Position numbers and translations under genes: made by a program. Of a stretch of 17,677 bases of DNA, positions 1 to 8,829 are shown piece by piece. Within the stretch, counting starts at the first letter, position 1; every line of letters starts with the position of its first letter. Under the pieces are notes generated by a model that had not been told where the DNA came from, ran no database searches, and worked only from the letters and a program-made list of their open reading frames with translations. This DNA comes from Strigomonas culicis. Taxonomy: Eukaryota > Euglenozoa > Kinetoplastea > Trypanosomatida > Trypanosomatidae. The stretch lies in assembly GCA_000482145.1 (NCBI GenBank), contig AUXH01000409.1, forward strand, positions 1 to 17,677, written 5' to 3'.

Positions 1-686
1 AGAGAAGAAAAAAAAAGGGGAAAAGGTACTGTTTTTTTTCCGATAATGTTATATAGAAACTCTTTTTGTTACTTCACATCTCTATTTTTATTTTATTCTT
101 CTTTTTTTGTTGTTGTTGTATATCTCTATCTCTCACCTTTTTCTCCTCGTTCTTCCTATTTCACGAATAAAAAGAAACATAATGAAAATATTCAAAAAAA
201 AAAGGTGAGAGGCAATGACAAAAAAAAATCAATAAACAAAATAAAAATGGAAGGTGCTCTTTACACCGAATGCATTATATAGTCTTATAGTTTTTTTTTT
301 CCTTATGAGTTAGTTATATCCCTTATGAATTATATAGAAAAAAAAAAACAAGTAATGAAATTAAAAAAGTCAACTACCGAATTCAAAAGAAAAAGGGAGA
401 TGGAAAGGGGAAGGGTGAAGAAAACGAAAACAAAAAAAGAATAAAGAAAAAAACAAAACAAAACAAGAAATGTATATATATGTATATGTATAAAAAAAAA
501 AGAGGAAGAAGCGAAAACTTATCACCATTTCAATCCTTCTTTTTTTTTTTTGAAATATTTTTGTTGTTTTGAATTCTCTTTCTCCCCTTTAGTTTCTTAT
601 TCGTTCAGCATTCAATTATCATTACTATTATTATTATTATTATTATTGTGAAGATTATACGACGCATTGTGGTCATGTGTTGGCTT
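1..686. other. AT-rich spacer downstream of citrate synthase
   Basis: AT-rich DNA with many A and T homopolymers. It should hold the citrate synthase 3' UTR and polyadenylation region on the minus strand. The short ORFs here are Lys/Asn/Phe-rich and track base composition, unlike the GC-rich genes. No gene or RNA was recognised. Confidence 0.7.
627..647. repeat. (ATT)7 microsatellite
   Basis: Seven perfect ATT units on the plus strand (AAT on the coding strand) begin about 40 nt downstream of the citrate synthase stop, so they lie in its predicted 3' UTR. Confidence 0.9.
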
Positions 687-2108
687 TCACTTCTTCAAGA
701 ACCGCTTCGCGAGGGCCTCGGTGGTGATCGACTTGGGGCGCTCGAGCGGGCGGCCCTGGAGGCGGTCCCAGATGACGCCGGAGAGCACGCCGATTTGGCG
801 CGACACGCCGAAGAGCACCGTGTAGTACACCTGCTCCGTCATGCCGTAGTGCTGGAGCAGCACGCCGCTGTGCGCATCCACGTTCGGGTACGGGTTCTTC
901 GTCTTGCCGTGCTCCGTGAGGATGCCGGGCATGATCTTGTAAATGGTGTTGACCAGCTGGAAGAGCTCGTCGTCGGGGAAGTGGCGCATGCAGAAATCAC
1001 GCTGGCACGTGTAGCGCGGGTCCGTCTTGCGCAGGACGGCGTGGCCGTAGCCCGGCACGACGCGGCCCGAGTTGAGCAGATTCCACGTGTACTTGGTGAG
1101 CGCCTTCTCCGCGGTGGCCTCATCCTTGAAGTCCACCTTGTCGGCGCGGCAGAGTTCCTGCATGCCGAAGAGGTACTTGAGCACCTCCTGGTTCGCCAGT
1201 CCGTGTAGCGGCCCGGCGAGCCCGTTGAGCCCGGCGGAGAAGGAGAGGTACGGGTCGCTCAGCGCGGAGGCGACGAGCGTCGTCGTGTGCGCGCTCACGT
1301 TGCCGCCCTCGTGGTCCACGTGGATGGAGAGGTACAGCCGCATGCAGTCCCAGAACTCCTCGCTCTGGAAGCCCATCATGTTCGCGAAGTTCGACGCCCA
1401 GTCCAGCTCCGGTCGGCTCTCCGCGGCGAGCTCCACCTTGCCGGTGCGGAGGCGGTTGTAGATCATCGCGGCGACGTGCGGGGAGCGCGAGATGAGGTTC
1501 AGTGAGTCCTCGAGGGCGTACTCCCAGTAGTTCGACTTGTTGGCGACGCCGTCCGAGTAGGCCTGTGCGAACTTGGAGTCCGTCTGGAGGGCGAGCACGC
1601 CGGCGCTGAACTCCGTCATGGGGTGCGTGCCCTTCGGCAGCGCGGCGACCGTCTTCTGCGCGCGGCTGATGACCTCCTTATCCGCGCGGCGGTGGAGCTC
1701 CGCGTTGAGGGCCTTGGCTTGCTCGGCGGTCGGCACCTCGCCGGTGAGCAGCAGCCACAGCATCGCCTCCGGCAGCGGCTCCTGGCCGGTCGTGCCCTTG
1801 GGCAGCTTCTCCTGGCACTCCGGGATGGAGAGGCCGCGGAAGCGGATGCCCTCCACCGGGTCGAGCAGCGACGGCTCGTAGACGAGGCCGGTGATGCCGC
1901 GCATGCCGCCGTAGGCCGCGCCGACGGTGGACGCGCCGATCGCGTCGCCGTCGTGGTTCTTCTTGAGGTCCTTGATAAGGACCATGTCCTCCGCGTTCTT
2001 CTTCACAAGCGCCGCGCGCAGCTCCTCCACAATGGGAGAAGCGGTCGACGCGCAGCGGAGCGAGAGGCCGCTGCAGCGGGAAAGCATCGCAAAGCGGGCG
2101 GTGCGCAT
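687..2108 (-). CDS. CS: Citrate synthase, mitochondrial
   Basis: This 473-residue protein condenses acetyl-CoA and oxaloacetate to citrate at the entry of the TCA cycle, almost certainly in the mitochondrial matrix. It is close to animal and fungal mitochondrial citrate synthase throughout and has normal length. The catalytic triad is visible: His302 in GPLHGLANQEV, His356 in GYGHAVLRKTDPRY and Asp411 in NVDAHSG, matching pig His274, His320 and Asp375. His266 in DHEGGN and Arg365 fit the substrate-binding positions. Residues 1-24 contain Arg2, Arg5, Arg11 and Arg18 and no acidic residue, as expected for a mitochondrial presequence. The C-terminus ends in FLKK, so there is no SKL-type glycosomal signal. 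The start is the first ATG after the only upstream AG that follows a good pyrimidine tract; the context is CGCCACCATG. It is the last gene of the minus-strand array in this window. The identity is certain; the location is inferred. Confidence 0.97.
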   Translation of the reverse strand: MRTARFAMLSRCSGLSLRCASTASPIVEELRAALVKKNAEDMVLIKDLKKNHDGDAIGASTVGAAYGGMRGITGLVYEPSLLDPVEGIRFRGLSIPECQEKLPKGTTGQEPLPEAMLWLLLTGEVPTAEQAKALNAELHRRADKEVISRAQKTVAALPKGTHPMTEFSAGVLALQTDSKFAQAYSDGVANKSNYWEYALEDSLNLISRSPHVAAMIYNRLRTGKVELAAESRPELDWASNFANMMGFQSEEFWDCMRLYLSIHVDHEGGNVSAHTTTLVASALSDPYLSFSAGLNGLAGPLHGLANQEVLKYLFGMQELCRADKVDFKDEATAEKALTKYTWNLLNSGRVVPGYGHAVLRKTDPRYTCQRDFCMRHFPDDELFQLVNTIYKIMPGILTEHGKTKNPYPNVDAHSGVLLQHYGMTEQVYYTVLFGVSRQIGVLSGVIWDRLQGRPLERPKSITTEALAKRFLKK

Positions 2109-2136
2109 GGTGGCGACGGGGTGGGTGGATGTCCGA

Positions 2137-2148
2137 GGGGGGGGGGGG
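2137..2148 (-). other. C12 homopolymer in the citrate synthase 5' UTR
   Basis: Twelve consecutive C on the coding strand (G on plus) end 28 nt before the citrate synthase ATG, inside a long pyrimidine-rich leader. A C11 run lies 27 nt before the sestrin ATG. It could bind a poly(C)-binding protein, form a C-rich structure, or just be a slippage-prone homopolymer. Confidence 0.85.
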
Positions 2149-2215
2149 AAGACGGTGGAAAGAGGAAGGAAGTGAGTGTGGGTGGTGTGTGAAAGCGTAA
2201 AAAGGCAAAAAAAAA

Positions 2216-2267
2216 CTAGTTTGAAAAGGCAAGAGTAAGCACAAAAAAAAAAAGGAGAGAGGAGAGG
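2216..2267 (-). promoter_or_regulatory. Putative spliced-leader acceptor site of citrate synthase
   Basis: On the minus strand a CT-rich tract ending in 11 T (2267-2243) is followed by the first AG at 2217/2216. This would give a 107-nt 5' UTR that contains no ATG and no further AG. It is placed by the usual trypanosomatid rule of polypyrimidine tract then first AG; there is no transcript evidence. Confidence 0.6.
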
Positions 2268-2725
2268 CGTTCATTGGATGTGCTTGTGGTCAGTGTGTCA
2301 GCATAAATCGGAAGACCGCTTTTTTTTTTGTATTTACTTGATAACAGAGATAACTACTTCTGAAAGAGGAAGGCATGTAATTCTATTTTTTTTTTTTTTG
2401 TGTGCGTATATGTTTGTTTTACCGTCTGTAGAGTTTAGAACCCATAAACCGTAACCAAAACCAAAACAAAAGCAAAAACAACAACAACAACATGATAATG
2501 AATAATCAGCTGTAGATACAATTTACATAATGACAATAGTAATAATAATTTAAAGAGAAGCAACACAATAAGAACGAGGGAGAATAGAATGATTCATAAG
2601 AACACCAACAACAGCAACAACAAAAGAAAAATTCGACCACTGTGCATCGCATACATCATAATGAACAAAAAAAGAGGAAACCACATGTGCCCATGCATCA
2701 TGTATTTCCTTCCCTTTTCCTCTGC

Positions 2726-5044
2726 TCACAGCACACTGGACGGACGCTGCGCCTGCGGGTGCCGCACGAGGCGCAGCACCGCCCGCGGCCGCGCGATGAC
2801 CTGCGCTTCCGCCATCGGCCGCTCCCCAGGTGCGTACACGAGGTGCACCTGGTCCGCGCGCAGCCGCAGCGAGCGGCCCAGCGCGGAGCGCAGCAGGCTC
2901 TCCTTCACGTCCTGTATCGTGATCAGCCGCGACTGCGCCGCCGCCGCGCCACTCGCCCCGCTGCTGCTGCTGCTGCGCCGTCGGTCCCGCTCGAGCTCGA
3001 TGCGGCCGGCGGGGGTGAAGACAAGGACGGAGGTGCAGAGCCACGCCTCCGTTCCCGGCTGCTGCTGCGTGGCGGCGTAGGCGGCCAGCGTCGGGCCGTG
3101 GAGCGCGAGTAGCTCCGCGGCGTAGCACAGCGGCTGCGGCGGGCCCTCCCCGCCACCGGCGGGGTAGGACGCCGCGCGCAGCACGCGGCGACGGTCGCCG
3201 CCATCGTCGTCCTTCGCCGCCGCCGCGGAAGGCACGAACAGATCGCGCCGCAGCGCGGCGGGCGGCAGCGCCTGCGGTGGCGGCTCCGCCGCCGCAGGCG
3301 CGTCCCTGCCGCCGAGCGCGACGCCGTGGCCGGAGAAGGCGGCGACGGTCTGAAGCGGCTCCGGCGCGGCGGCGGCGGCCGCCGACGGGCCGCCGCCGCC
3401 GAGCCGCTGCTGCAGCTCCTGCCGTAGGGCCGGCGGGAGCTGCAGCGCGCCCCAGCGGTCCGCCGCCGCGCGCGCGGCGGCGGCCTTCCCCGCCTCGGGG
3501 TAGAGGTGGCCGAGTGCTGCCGCCTCGCTGCTGCTGCCGCCGCTGGCCGTGAGCGGCGCCCACAGCAGCGGCGCGGCCGTGCCGGCATCGGCGTCGGACC
3601 AGCGGCCCTCGATCTTCACCCCGTCGCCGTAGACCGCCTCGAGGAAGAAGGGCAGGTAGCACTGGCAGACGTCATCGAGAAAGGACTCCACCACGTTCAG
3701 CTTCGACCGCGGGTGCCCGTCCGGGCGGACGCTGTGGATGTGCACGACGAGGGGGTCTGCGCGGTAGTCGAGCTGCAGCCGGCGCAGCGCCTCCGGCGGC
3801 CGCGCGGCGCCCAGCGCCTGCACCTGTAGGTGGCTCTCCGCGGGACTCGGCGGCGGGGCCGCCCCGAGGAGCTGCGGCGTGCCGACGGCCGCGACGCCGT
3901 CCGCGAGTGGGAAGCGGAGGCCGCCGCCGTCCGCGGCTGCCGCGTGCGTCGGGGGCTGCCGCTGCATGGCGCCCCAGGTGCTCCAGCCGACGAGCACCGC
4001 GGGCTCGCCGCCGCCGTCCTTGGCTGCCCGCGCGGCGATGTCGGGGAAGAGGGTCTGATAGTTGTGGTGCTTGCCGGTGCCGTTGTGGTCGACCAGCACG
4101 AGGTTCTCGCGGCCGTCGGTGAGCAGCCACACCGGCTGCAGGTCGACGCGCTGCAGCTGTCGCTGCGTCCCGCGCGCGGCCTCCTCCGGCTGCGAGACCA
4201 TCAGCCACTCGCGCCGCGCGTCCTTCGTGCTGTCCACGAGGTGCGCGTCGGGTGGCCGGTCCGCCGGCGCGCGTAGCGAGGAGGTGGCCACGACCGCGTT
4301 CAGCAGCTGGAGGGAGCGGAGGAACGTCTGGGGGTTGATGTTGGACGGCGGCGGCGGCGGGGCGCTCACCTCCGGCACTGGTGCCGCCGGTGCCGCAGCG
4401 GGCGGGCCCGTCGGTCTGGACTTGATCTTCAGTTTTTGCGCGGCGGGCTTGTGCAGGTACTTGGCGTACGCCCCGGTCGTGGGATTGGGTTGGTTCGTGG
4501 CGGTGGGCGGTGGCGTCGGTGCGTCTGCCGCGGTGTTGCGGTCCCTCTCCTTCACTGCATTGCTGATAGGGTGCTCATTCGGCTGTGTCAGTTTGGGCCT
4601 AACGTGGTTCAAGCGGTTGACAGCGGCCATGGCGCTGATCTTATCGTCCTCCGTCTCCCCACTTGGAGAGGGACGAGAGGGCGGCGCTGCTACTTTTGCA
4701 TTATTGTTGTTCTTGTCCTTATTGCTGTAGGGGGAGGCGACCAATGGCTGCTGCAGCAGCGCCGGCGGGGATGGGGAGGCGGCGGTGCCCTTACTAGCAT
4801 CCTCACTATTGCTGTTCGTATCATTATTCTTCTTATTATTCTTCAACCCGAGACTCACGCGCCGGAAGAGTGCCGCAGGAGATGGCGGCACTGCTGCCTC
4901 ATCCGTCGCGCGCGAGGCACTCCGCTTCACCGGGGTGAGACTAAAGCCAGTGGCCACATTTTTATTATTATTAATAGGCTCCGCAGAGAGGGGTTCCAAG
5001 TGATGGTGAGAGGCCTTGCGGGCCTTTGGTTTTACAGGTATCAT
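2726..5044 (-). CDS. Hypothetical low-complexity protein, 772 residues
   Basis: I do not recognise this protein. The first ATG is at 5044; the triplet just upstream is TTG, so the start is MIPVKPKARK. Residues 1-240 are basic, Ser/Pro-rich and probably disordered, with Asn-rich runs at about 25-29, 69-78 and 108-115 and Pro runs near 229-234. Residues 240-480 look more ordered, with hydrophobic stretches such as WLLTDGRENLVLVD (about 306-319) and a segment near 449-474 containing LDDVCQCYLPFFLEAVYGDG. The last 290 residues are Ala/Pro/Gly-rich with short ordered patches, including CTSVLVFTPAGRIELERD and a C-terminal block around LRADQVHLVYAPGERP. No signal peptide, membrane segment or catalytic motif was identified. 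The GC-rich coding composition, good upstream context and long open frame support a real gene. It is probably a fast-evolving kinetoplastid-specific protein. Confidence 0.82.
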   Translation of the reverse strand: MIPVKPKARKASHHHLEPLSAEPINNNKNVATGFSLTPVKRSASRATDEAAVPPSPAALFRRVSLGLKNNKKNNDTNSNSEDASKGTAASPSPPALLQQPLVASPYSNKDKNNNNAKVAAPPSRPSPSGETEDDKISAMAAVNRLNHVRPKLTQPNEHPISNAVKERDRNTAADAPTPPPTATNQPNPTTGAYAKYLHKPAAQKLKIKSRPTGPPAAAPAAPVPEVSAPPPPPSNINPQTFLRSLQLLNAVVATSSLRAPADRPPDAHLVDSTKDARREWLMVSQPEEAARGTQRQLQRVDLQPVWLLTDGRENLVLVDHNGTGKHHNYQTLFPDIAARAAKDGGGEPAVLVGWSTWGAMQRQPPTHAAAADGGGLRFPLADGVAAVGTPQLLGAAPPPSPAESHLQVQALGAARPPEALRRLQLDYRADPLVVHIHSVRPDGHPRSKLNVVESFLDDVCQCYLPFFLEAVYGDGVKIEGRWSDADAGTAAPLLWAPLTASGGSSSEAAALGHLYPEAGKAAAARAAADRWGALQLPPALRQELQQRLGGGGPSAAAAAAPEPLQTVAAFSGHGVALGGRDAPAAAEPPPQALPPAALRRDLFVPSAAAAKDDDGGDRRRVLRAASYPAGGGEGPPQPLCYAAELLALHGPTLAAYAATQQQPGTEAWLCTSVLVFTPAGRIELERDRRRSSSSSGASGAAAAQSRLITIQDVKESLLRSALGRSLRLRADQVHLVYAPGERPMAEAQVIARPRAVLRLVRHPQAQRPSSVL

Positions 5045-5059
5045 CAAACGAGATACTGT

Positions 5060-5090
5060 CTAATGCGTATGTATGAAGAAAAATAAAGAG
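5060..5090 (-). promoter_or_regulatory. Weak candidate spliced-leader acceptor of the 772-codon gene
   Basis: A modest pyrimidine stretch on the minus strand (5090-5075) is followed by AG at 5061/5060, which would leave a 15-nt 5' UTR before the ATG. Another AG at 5094/5093 has a poorer tract upstream. This is the least clear acceptor in the window. Confidence 0.4.
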
Positions 5091-5817
5091 TTCTTTTGTG
5101 TATGTTTGTGTGTGTGTGTATATACAAATATGTGTTTTGAAAAGTATACAATAAAAATAATTAAAGCTAAAAGAGAGAAAGATAAAGTGTGCAAGAAATT
5201 ATTGTTTCTCCCATAACACTATTATTATTGCTGTTTGTTGACTATCCATCGAAGTGTGAACACACTTACATGGTACAATCATCGTTTATGGTAGTGGTTG
5301 ATCACTTTTTTTTTGTTAAGTGGTTTGAATATATTAATAGTGAAACATTATATTTTATAACAGAACTTATCAGTACAATGACAAAACAAGACAGTAACGA
5401 ATCACACACACACAAAAAAAAAACAAATAAAGTATTAACAAAAGACAGTGTAATAATGGATATATCAATATACCTTTTATTATTCAACATTACACAATAA
5501 CGATCACCAATACCACAGCAAAAATGAAATATGCAGCCAGAAAAAAAAGTACATGTGTTTTTCTTTAAAGCCATTTAATCTTTGATACATACATTAAAAA
5601 AAAAAGGTATATATTATTATTTTATTTTCTATTTTATGTTCTCATATTCTTCTTCTGTTGATTTGTTTTTCTTTTCATTAATATTAGATTCATTTTTATT
5701 TCTTATTATAGTTGAAGAATTGCAAACGGTTTTATTCTTTTTTCTTTATTTTCATTCTTTTTTAATCTTCTTTATTTATTCTCTTTATGCAATCGTTGTT
5801 TCGGTTCTTCGGCTTAA

Positions 5818-5835
5818 CTCTCTCTCTCTCTCTCT
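5818..5835. repeat. (CT)n microsatellite
   Basis: A run of about nine CT dinucleotides followed by T-rich sequence on the plus strand. It is GA-rich on the transcribed sense strand, so it is not a pyrimidine tract for the genes here. Confidence 0.85.
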
Positions 5836-6105
5836 TCTTTTTTTTTTGAACGTGAAAAACGCAAAAAAAAAAAAAAAGAGTAAGCCACAAGAAAAAAAAA
5901 GAAGATCATGTACACTAACTAATTATACATCGAAACAAATAAAGAAACTGCAACAAGAAAAGACAATAATAGAGTGAAAAAAAAAAGGAAAATACAAAAT
6001 GCATATAATACATGTATATATATTCGTAGGCTCGTCTGTGTATACTACGAAGTCGACACCGAACAGGCACACACACGCACGCACACCTTCCCAATCGTTC
6101 TCTTC

Positions 6106-6124
6106 ATAATAATAATAATAATAA
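6106..6124. repeat. (ATA)n/(AAT)n microsatellite
   Basis: About six tandem AAT-type units in the predicted 3' UTR of the PP4R1-like gene. It resembles the ATT repeat behind citrate synthase, seen in the opposite orientation. Confidence 0.85.
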
Positions 6125-6360
6125 ATGACAAAATATCAATAGAAGAGTAATCAGGAAGAAAAAAGAAACAGATAGACAGGGAACAGCAAAACCAGCAACA
6201 GGGTCCGAAAGGTATCGAAATGAGGGAAAAAAAAGAAGGGGAAAGAAAAGAAAACAGCGAAATCATCTTTGCTTCTTTCGCTCCTTCTTTTTATTCTTTA
6301 CCAGATGCATATCCTTCCTTCTTTTTTTTTGTTTGTCACCCTCCGTTCTCCCCATATCGC

Positions 6361-8439
6361 CTAGACGGCGGCTGCTCCCTCTTTTCTGGATCCCGTGGCA
6401 GCACCACTACTAATAGGGTTGTGATTGGCGGTGCCGGTGGCGCCACTAGCGGCGGCGAGGGCCGCAATGGCCTCGGCGCTCTCGCGCTCCTCCTGTTCCG
6501 CGAGGGCGGCCATGCGGGCGTCGTCCTCGTTGCGCTGCGCGGCGAGCAGCCGCATGATCTCGCGCACCTTGGGGTGGTCCCTCCACTTGTCGCGGTTACT
6601 TTTCCCACCCTTCGGCGGCGGCGCCGCCGTGGCGGTCGTCGTCGCCGCGCTCGGTGCCGGCGACACGGGTGTCGGCTTCATCGGCGGGGTGCTGCCCGGC
6701 GGGCACGGCAGAAAGGTCTCCGTCATGACCTTCTCCAGCACGAGCCGCACGTTGCTGACGGGGTCGTTCGCGAGCTGCAGCAGCCCGTCCAGCAGCAGGT
6801 CTTCGACAAGGCGGTCCGCGCCGAGCTCGGCCGCCTGCTGCGCGACGTAGGCGAACATCTGGCGGCCCTGAAAGCTCGGACGGTCCGCGAGCTCGAGGAT
6901 CGTCTGCGCGTAGTTGCTGAGGGACGTCTGGCCTGCCTCATGGAGGTACTGCAGGATGGCGGCCGCCGGCTGGTAGGTCGACGCGCGCACCTCCATCACG
7001 CTGTCGTCGAGCAGCCGCAGCACGAGCGCGATGACGGCCGCGAAGCTGGTCGCGTCCGTGGGCGAGAGCAGCACCGCGACGTCGCCGATGCGCTTCGCGA
7101 CTTCGTTGCGCAGCCGCCAGTTCTCGCTCTCGAGGGGCACGTGGCAGAGGAGCGGCACGAGCCGGTCCAGCGTCTGCGGTGTCACTAGCTGCAGGAACTG
7201 GTCGCAGCGCACGACGACGCCGAGCTTGATGTCGTCCAGGTCGCGCAGCAGGAGCTCGAAGGCGACGACGAGGTGGCGCTCCGTCAGCTCCGTGCCGAGC
7301 AGCGCCGCCACCTCGTGCAGGGAGTAGGCAAGCGTCTTGCGCACCTTCCACTGTACGTCCTTCAGCATCGTCGCGTAGGCGTCCTGCAGCTCCTCCCAGC
7401 GCGCGCCGCCGACCACCTGTACGACGGCCGGGAAGCTGAAGGCGCAGTACTCACTCAGCTCGTTCTCGTTGTTCTCCGACTGGAAGGCCATGTCCGTGTA
7501 CAGCTGCAGCAGCTTCGGCGTCACGTCGCCGGGCGCGAGGGCGTGCAGCAGACGGCCGAGCGACTCGTGGGCGCGGTTGCGGACCCACCGGGAGTTGTCC
7601 TCGAGCAGGTGCTGGAACGCGGGCACGATGTGCTCTACGCGCGCGGCCGGCGGCAGCGCCCGCGCAACCTCCTCCGCCGACGCGGCGCACGCCTGCCGCA
7701 CGCCCCAGATGTCGTCGTGGCAGAGGCCGAGAAAGAAGTTGATGACCGTCTGCTGCGCGAGCGGGTCCTTCGCGACGCCGCAGATGGCGCCGAGGCTGGC
7801 CGCGACCGCCTTGCGCACGGAGAAGCTCGAATCGTTCGACAGCAGCTCCAGCTCCGGCAGCACCGTCGTCGCGCACACCTCCGCGCCGAAGTAGGGCGCG
7901 AGGTCGCTGAAGAGCTCCGCGGCGACGACGCGGTAGTCCTCGGCGCGCTCGTCGTGGGCGAGCGTCGTCACGACGTTCAGCAGGTGCGCCTGCACATCCG
8001 GCGCGCGGACGTGCGAGGCGAGCTGGCGGATCGTCTGTAGCGCGACCGCGCCAACCTCCACGTTGCGGTCGACGAGCAGCTCGAAGGCGACCGGCAGCAG
8101 CGCGCTCAGCACGAGCTGGTAGCCCGGTTCGCGGCCGGCGTCGATCAGAAAGGTCGCGAGGGGATGAAGCTGCTGCACGAGCGCCTGCCGCACCGCCGGC
8201 TCCGAGTCCGCGGCGAAGGAGGGCAGCAGCGGCATCACCTGCCGCACCGTCTCGTCGAAACCGGCGTAGCGCACCGTGTCGCACAGGTCGCGGACCAGCA
8301 CGAGGCGCTGGAGCCCAAAGTCGGACTGGTAGTAGGTGGTCAGGCGCCGCAGGAGGTCCAACGTGTCGTCCATCGCGTACTCGTTGAAGATGTACTCTTC
8401 ATCCGCGTCGCGGCCGGGGTCATCCACTACATCAGCCAT
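6361..8439 (-). CDS. HEAT-repeat phosphatase regulatory subunit, PP4R1-like
   Basis: The 692-residue protein is an alpha-solenoid of at least ten HEAT repeats. Repeat signatures of the D-x-x-x-x-VR type are visible around residues 78-84, 203-209, 242-248, 281-287, 361-367, 478-485 and 559-565. The closest family by eye is protein phosphatase 4 regulatory subunit 1. DSEPAVRQALVQQL (78-91) and the block 327-410, including EYCAFSFPAV, DVQWKVRKTLAYSLHEVA and LRDLDDIKLGV, match human PPP4R1 better than the PP2A A scaffold. Such subunits bind the PP4 catalytic subunit and direct it to substrates. The C-terminal 120 residues (about 575-692) are Pro/Ala/Thr-rich and then contain a charged helix (about 615-665). 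It is shorter than human PPP4R1 (about 950 residues). The first ATG lies 60 nt after a good acceptor AG. A PP2A A-subunit role remains possible. Confidence 0.88.
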   Translation of the reverse strand: MADVVDDPGRDADEEYIFNEYAMDDTLDLLRRLTTYYQSDFGLQRLVLVRDLCDTVRYAGFDETVRQVMPLLPSFAADSEPAVRQALVQQLHPLATFLIDAGREPGYQLVLSALLPVAFELLVDRNVEVGAVALQTIRQLASHVRAPDVQAHLLNVVTTLAHDERAEDYRVVAAELFSDLAPYFGAEVCATTVLPELELLSNDSSFSVRKAVAASLGAICGVAKDPLAQQTVINFFLGLCHDDIWGVRQACAASAEEVARALPPAARVEHIVPAFQHLLEDNSRWVRNRAHESLGRLLHALAPGDVTPKLLQLYTDMAFQSENNENELSEYCAFSFPAVVQVVGGARWEELQDAYATMLKDVQWKVRKTLAYSLHEVAALLGTELTERHLVVAFELLLRDLDDIKLGVVVRCDQFLQLVTPQTLDRLVPLLCHVPLESENWRLRNEVAKRIGDVAVLLSPTDATSFAAVIALVLRLLDDSVMEVRASTYQPAAAILQYLHEAGQTSLSNYAQTILELADRPSFQGRQMFAYVAQQAAELGADRLVEDLLLDGLLQLANDPVSNVRLVLEKVMTETFLPCPPGSTPPMKPTPVSPAPSAATTTATAAPPPKGGKSNRDKWRDHPKVREIMRLLAAQRNEDDARMAALAEQEERESAEAIAALAAASGATGTANHNPISSGAATGSRKEGAAAV

Positions 8440-8499
8440 GATGGTGTGCGCGTCCGATAGCTTTTTTTTTAAAAGTAGTTTTCTTTTTTTAGGTCTGTG

Positions 8500-8545
8500 C
8501 TGGCGAGGGGAAAGTCAGTCGAACAAACAAAGAGGAAAAAAAAAA
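8500..8545 (-). promoter_or_regulatory. Putative spliced-leader acceptor of the PP4R1-like gene
   Basis: On the minus strand T10 (8545-8536) and a following pyrimidine-rich stretch lead to CGCCAG, with AG at 8501/8500. The predicted 5' UTR is 60 nt, contains no ATG and has A-runs near the middle. Confidence 0.6.
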
Positions 8546-8805
8546 GCAAGCAAGTAATGATAATGGTAATAATAAAAAAAGAAGATAATTAAAGCAACGA
8601 GCGACAGAGAGAGAGTTACTCTTCTTTGTCTGCTTTCGGTTCTTCTTTTTTTTTTGTAAGTGTATCGCCTGTCGCCTCTATAGAGTACTCCTGTTTCTAT
8701 ATGTATAAAGACAATTACACGACGTAGGGCGATGGGGGCTCTTTATTTCTTTTGAGTGTACTAGTATATATATATATATGTATAGATGTATATGTGTGTA
8801 TACAA

Positions 8806-8821
8806 ATATAGATATCTATAT
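8806..8821. repeat. 16-bp perfect palindrome
   Basis: The sequence atatagatatctatat is its own reverse complement. It sits just before the 27-nt AT run. It is likely part of the microsatellite block rather than a protein-binding site, since AT-rich palindromes of this size arise easily there. Confidence 0.85.
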
Positions 8822-8829
8822 CTATACAG

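Larger units (their letters stand above)
2109..2725. other. Spacer between the 772-codon gene and citrate synthase
   Basis: This holds the citrate synthase 5' leader and acceptor site (2109-2267), then AT-rich sequence with A and T runs and a short CAA repeat near 2470-2490. The remainder should be the 3' UTR of the 772-codon gene. No convincing ORF or RNA gene was seen. Confidence 0.7.
5045..6360. other. Long AT-rich spacer between the PP4R1-like gene and the 772-codon gene
   Basis: About 1.3 kb without a credible gene. It contains dense A and T homopolymers, TG repeats near 5098-5120, a CT microsatellite and an ATA/AAT microsatellite. ORFs of 90-130 codons on either strand are rich in Phe, Ile, Leu, Ser and Lys and lack the GC-rich codon use of the genes. 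Most of it is expected to be the 3' UTR of the PP4R1-like gene. Confidence 0.7.

Noticed and set aside
687..698. Peroxisomal/glycosomal targeting signal on citrate synthase
   Set aside because: The C-terminus is FLKK, not an SKL-like tripeptide, and the N-terminus looks mitochondrial.
5045..5047. Start of the 772-codon gene one codon earlier
   Set aside because: The triplet is TTG; the ATG is at 5044.
5189..5977. AT-rich ORFs of 90-131 codons in the spacer
   Set aside because: Phe/Ile/Leu/Ser/Lys-rich frames through homopolymers and repeats, with no GC-rich codon use like the real genes.
6220..8040. Plus-strand ORFs (322 and 255 codons) antisense to the PP4R1-like gene
   Set aside because: They mirror the HEAT-repeat coding sequence and have the same antisense composition bias.
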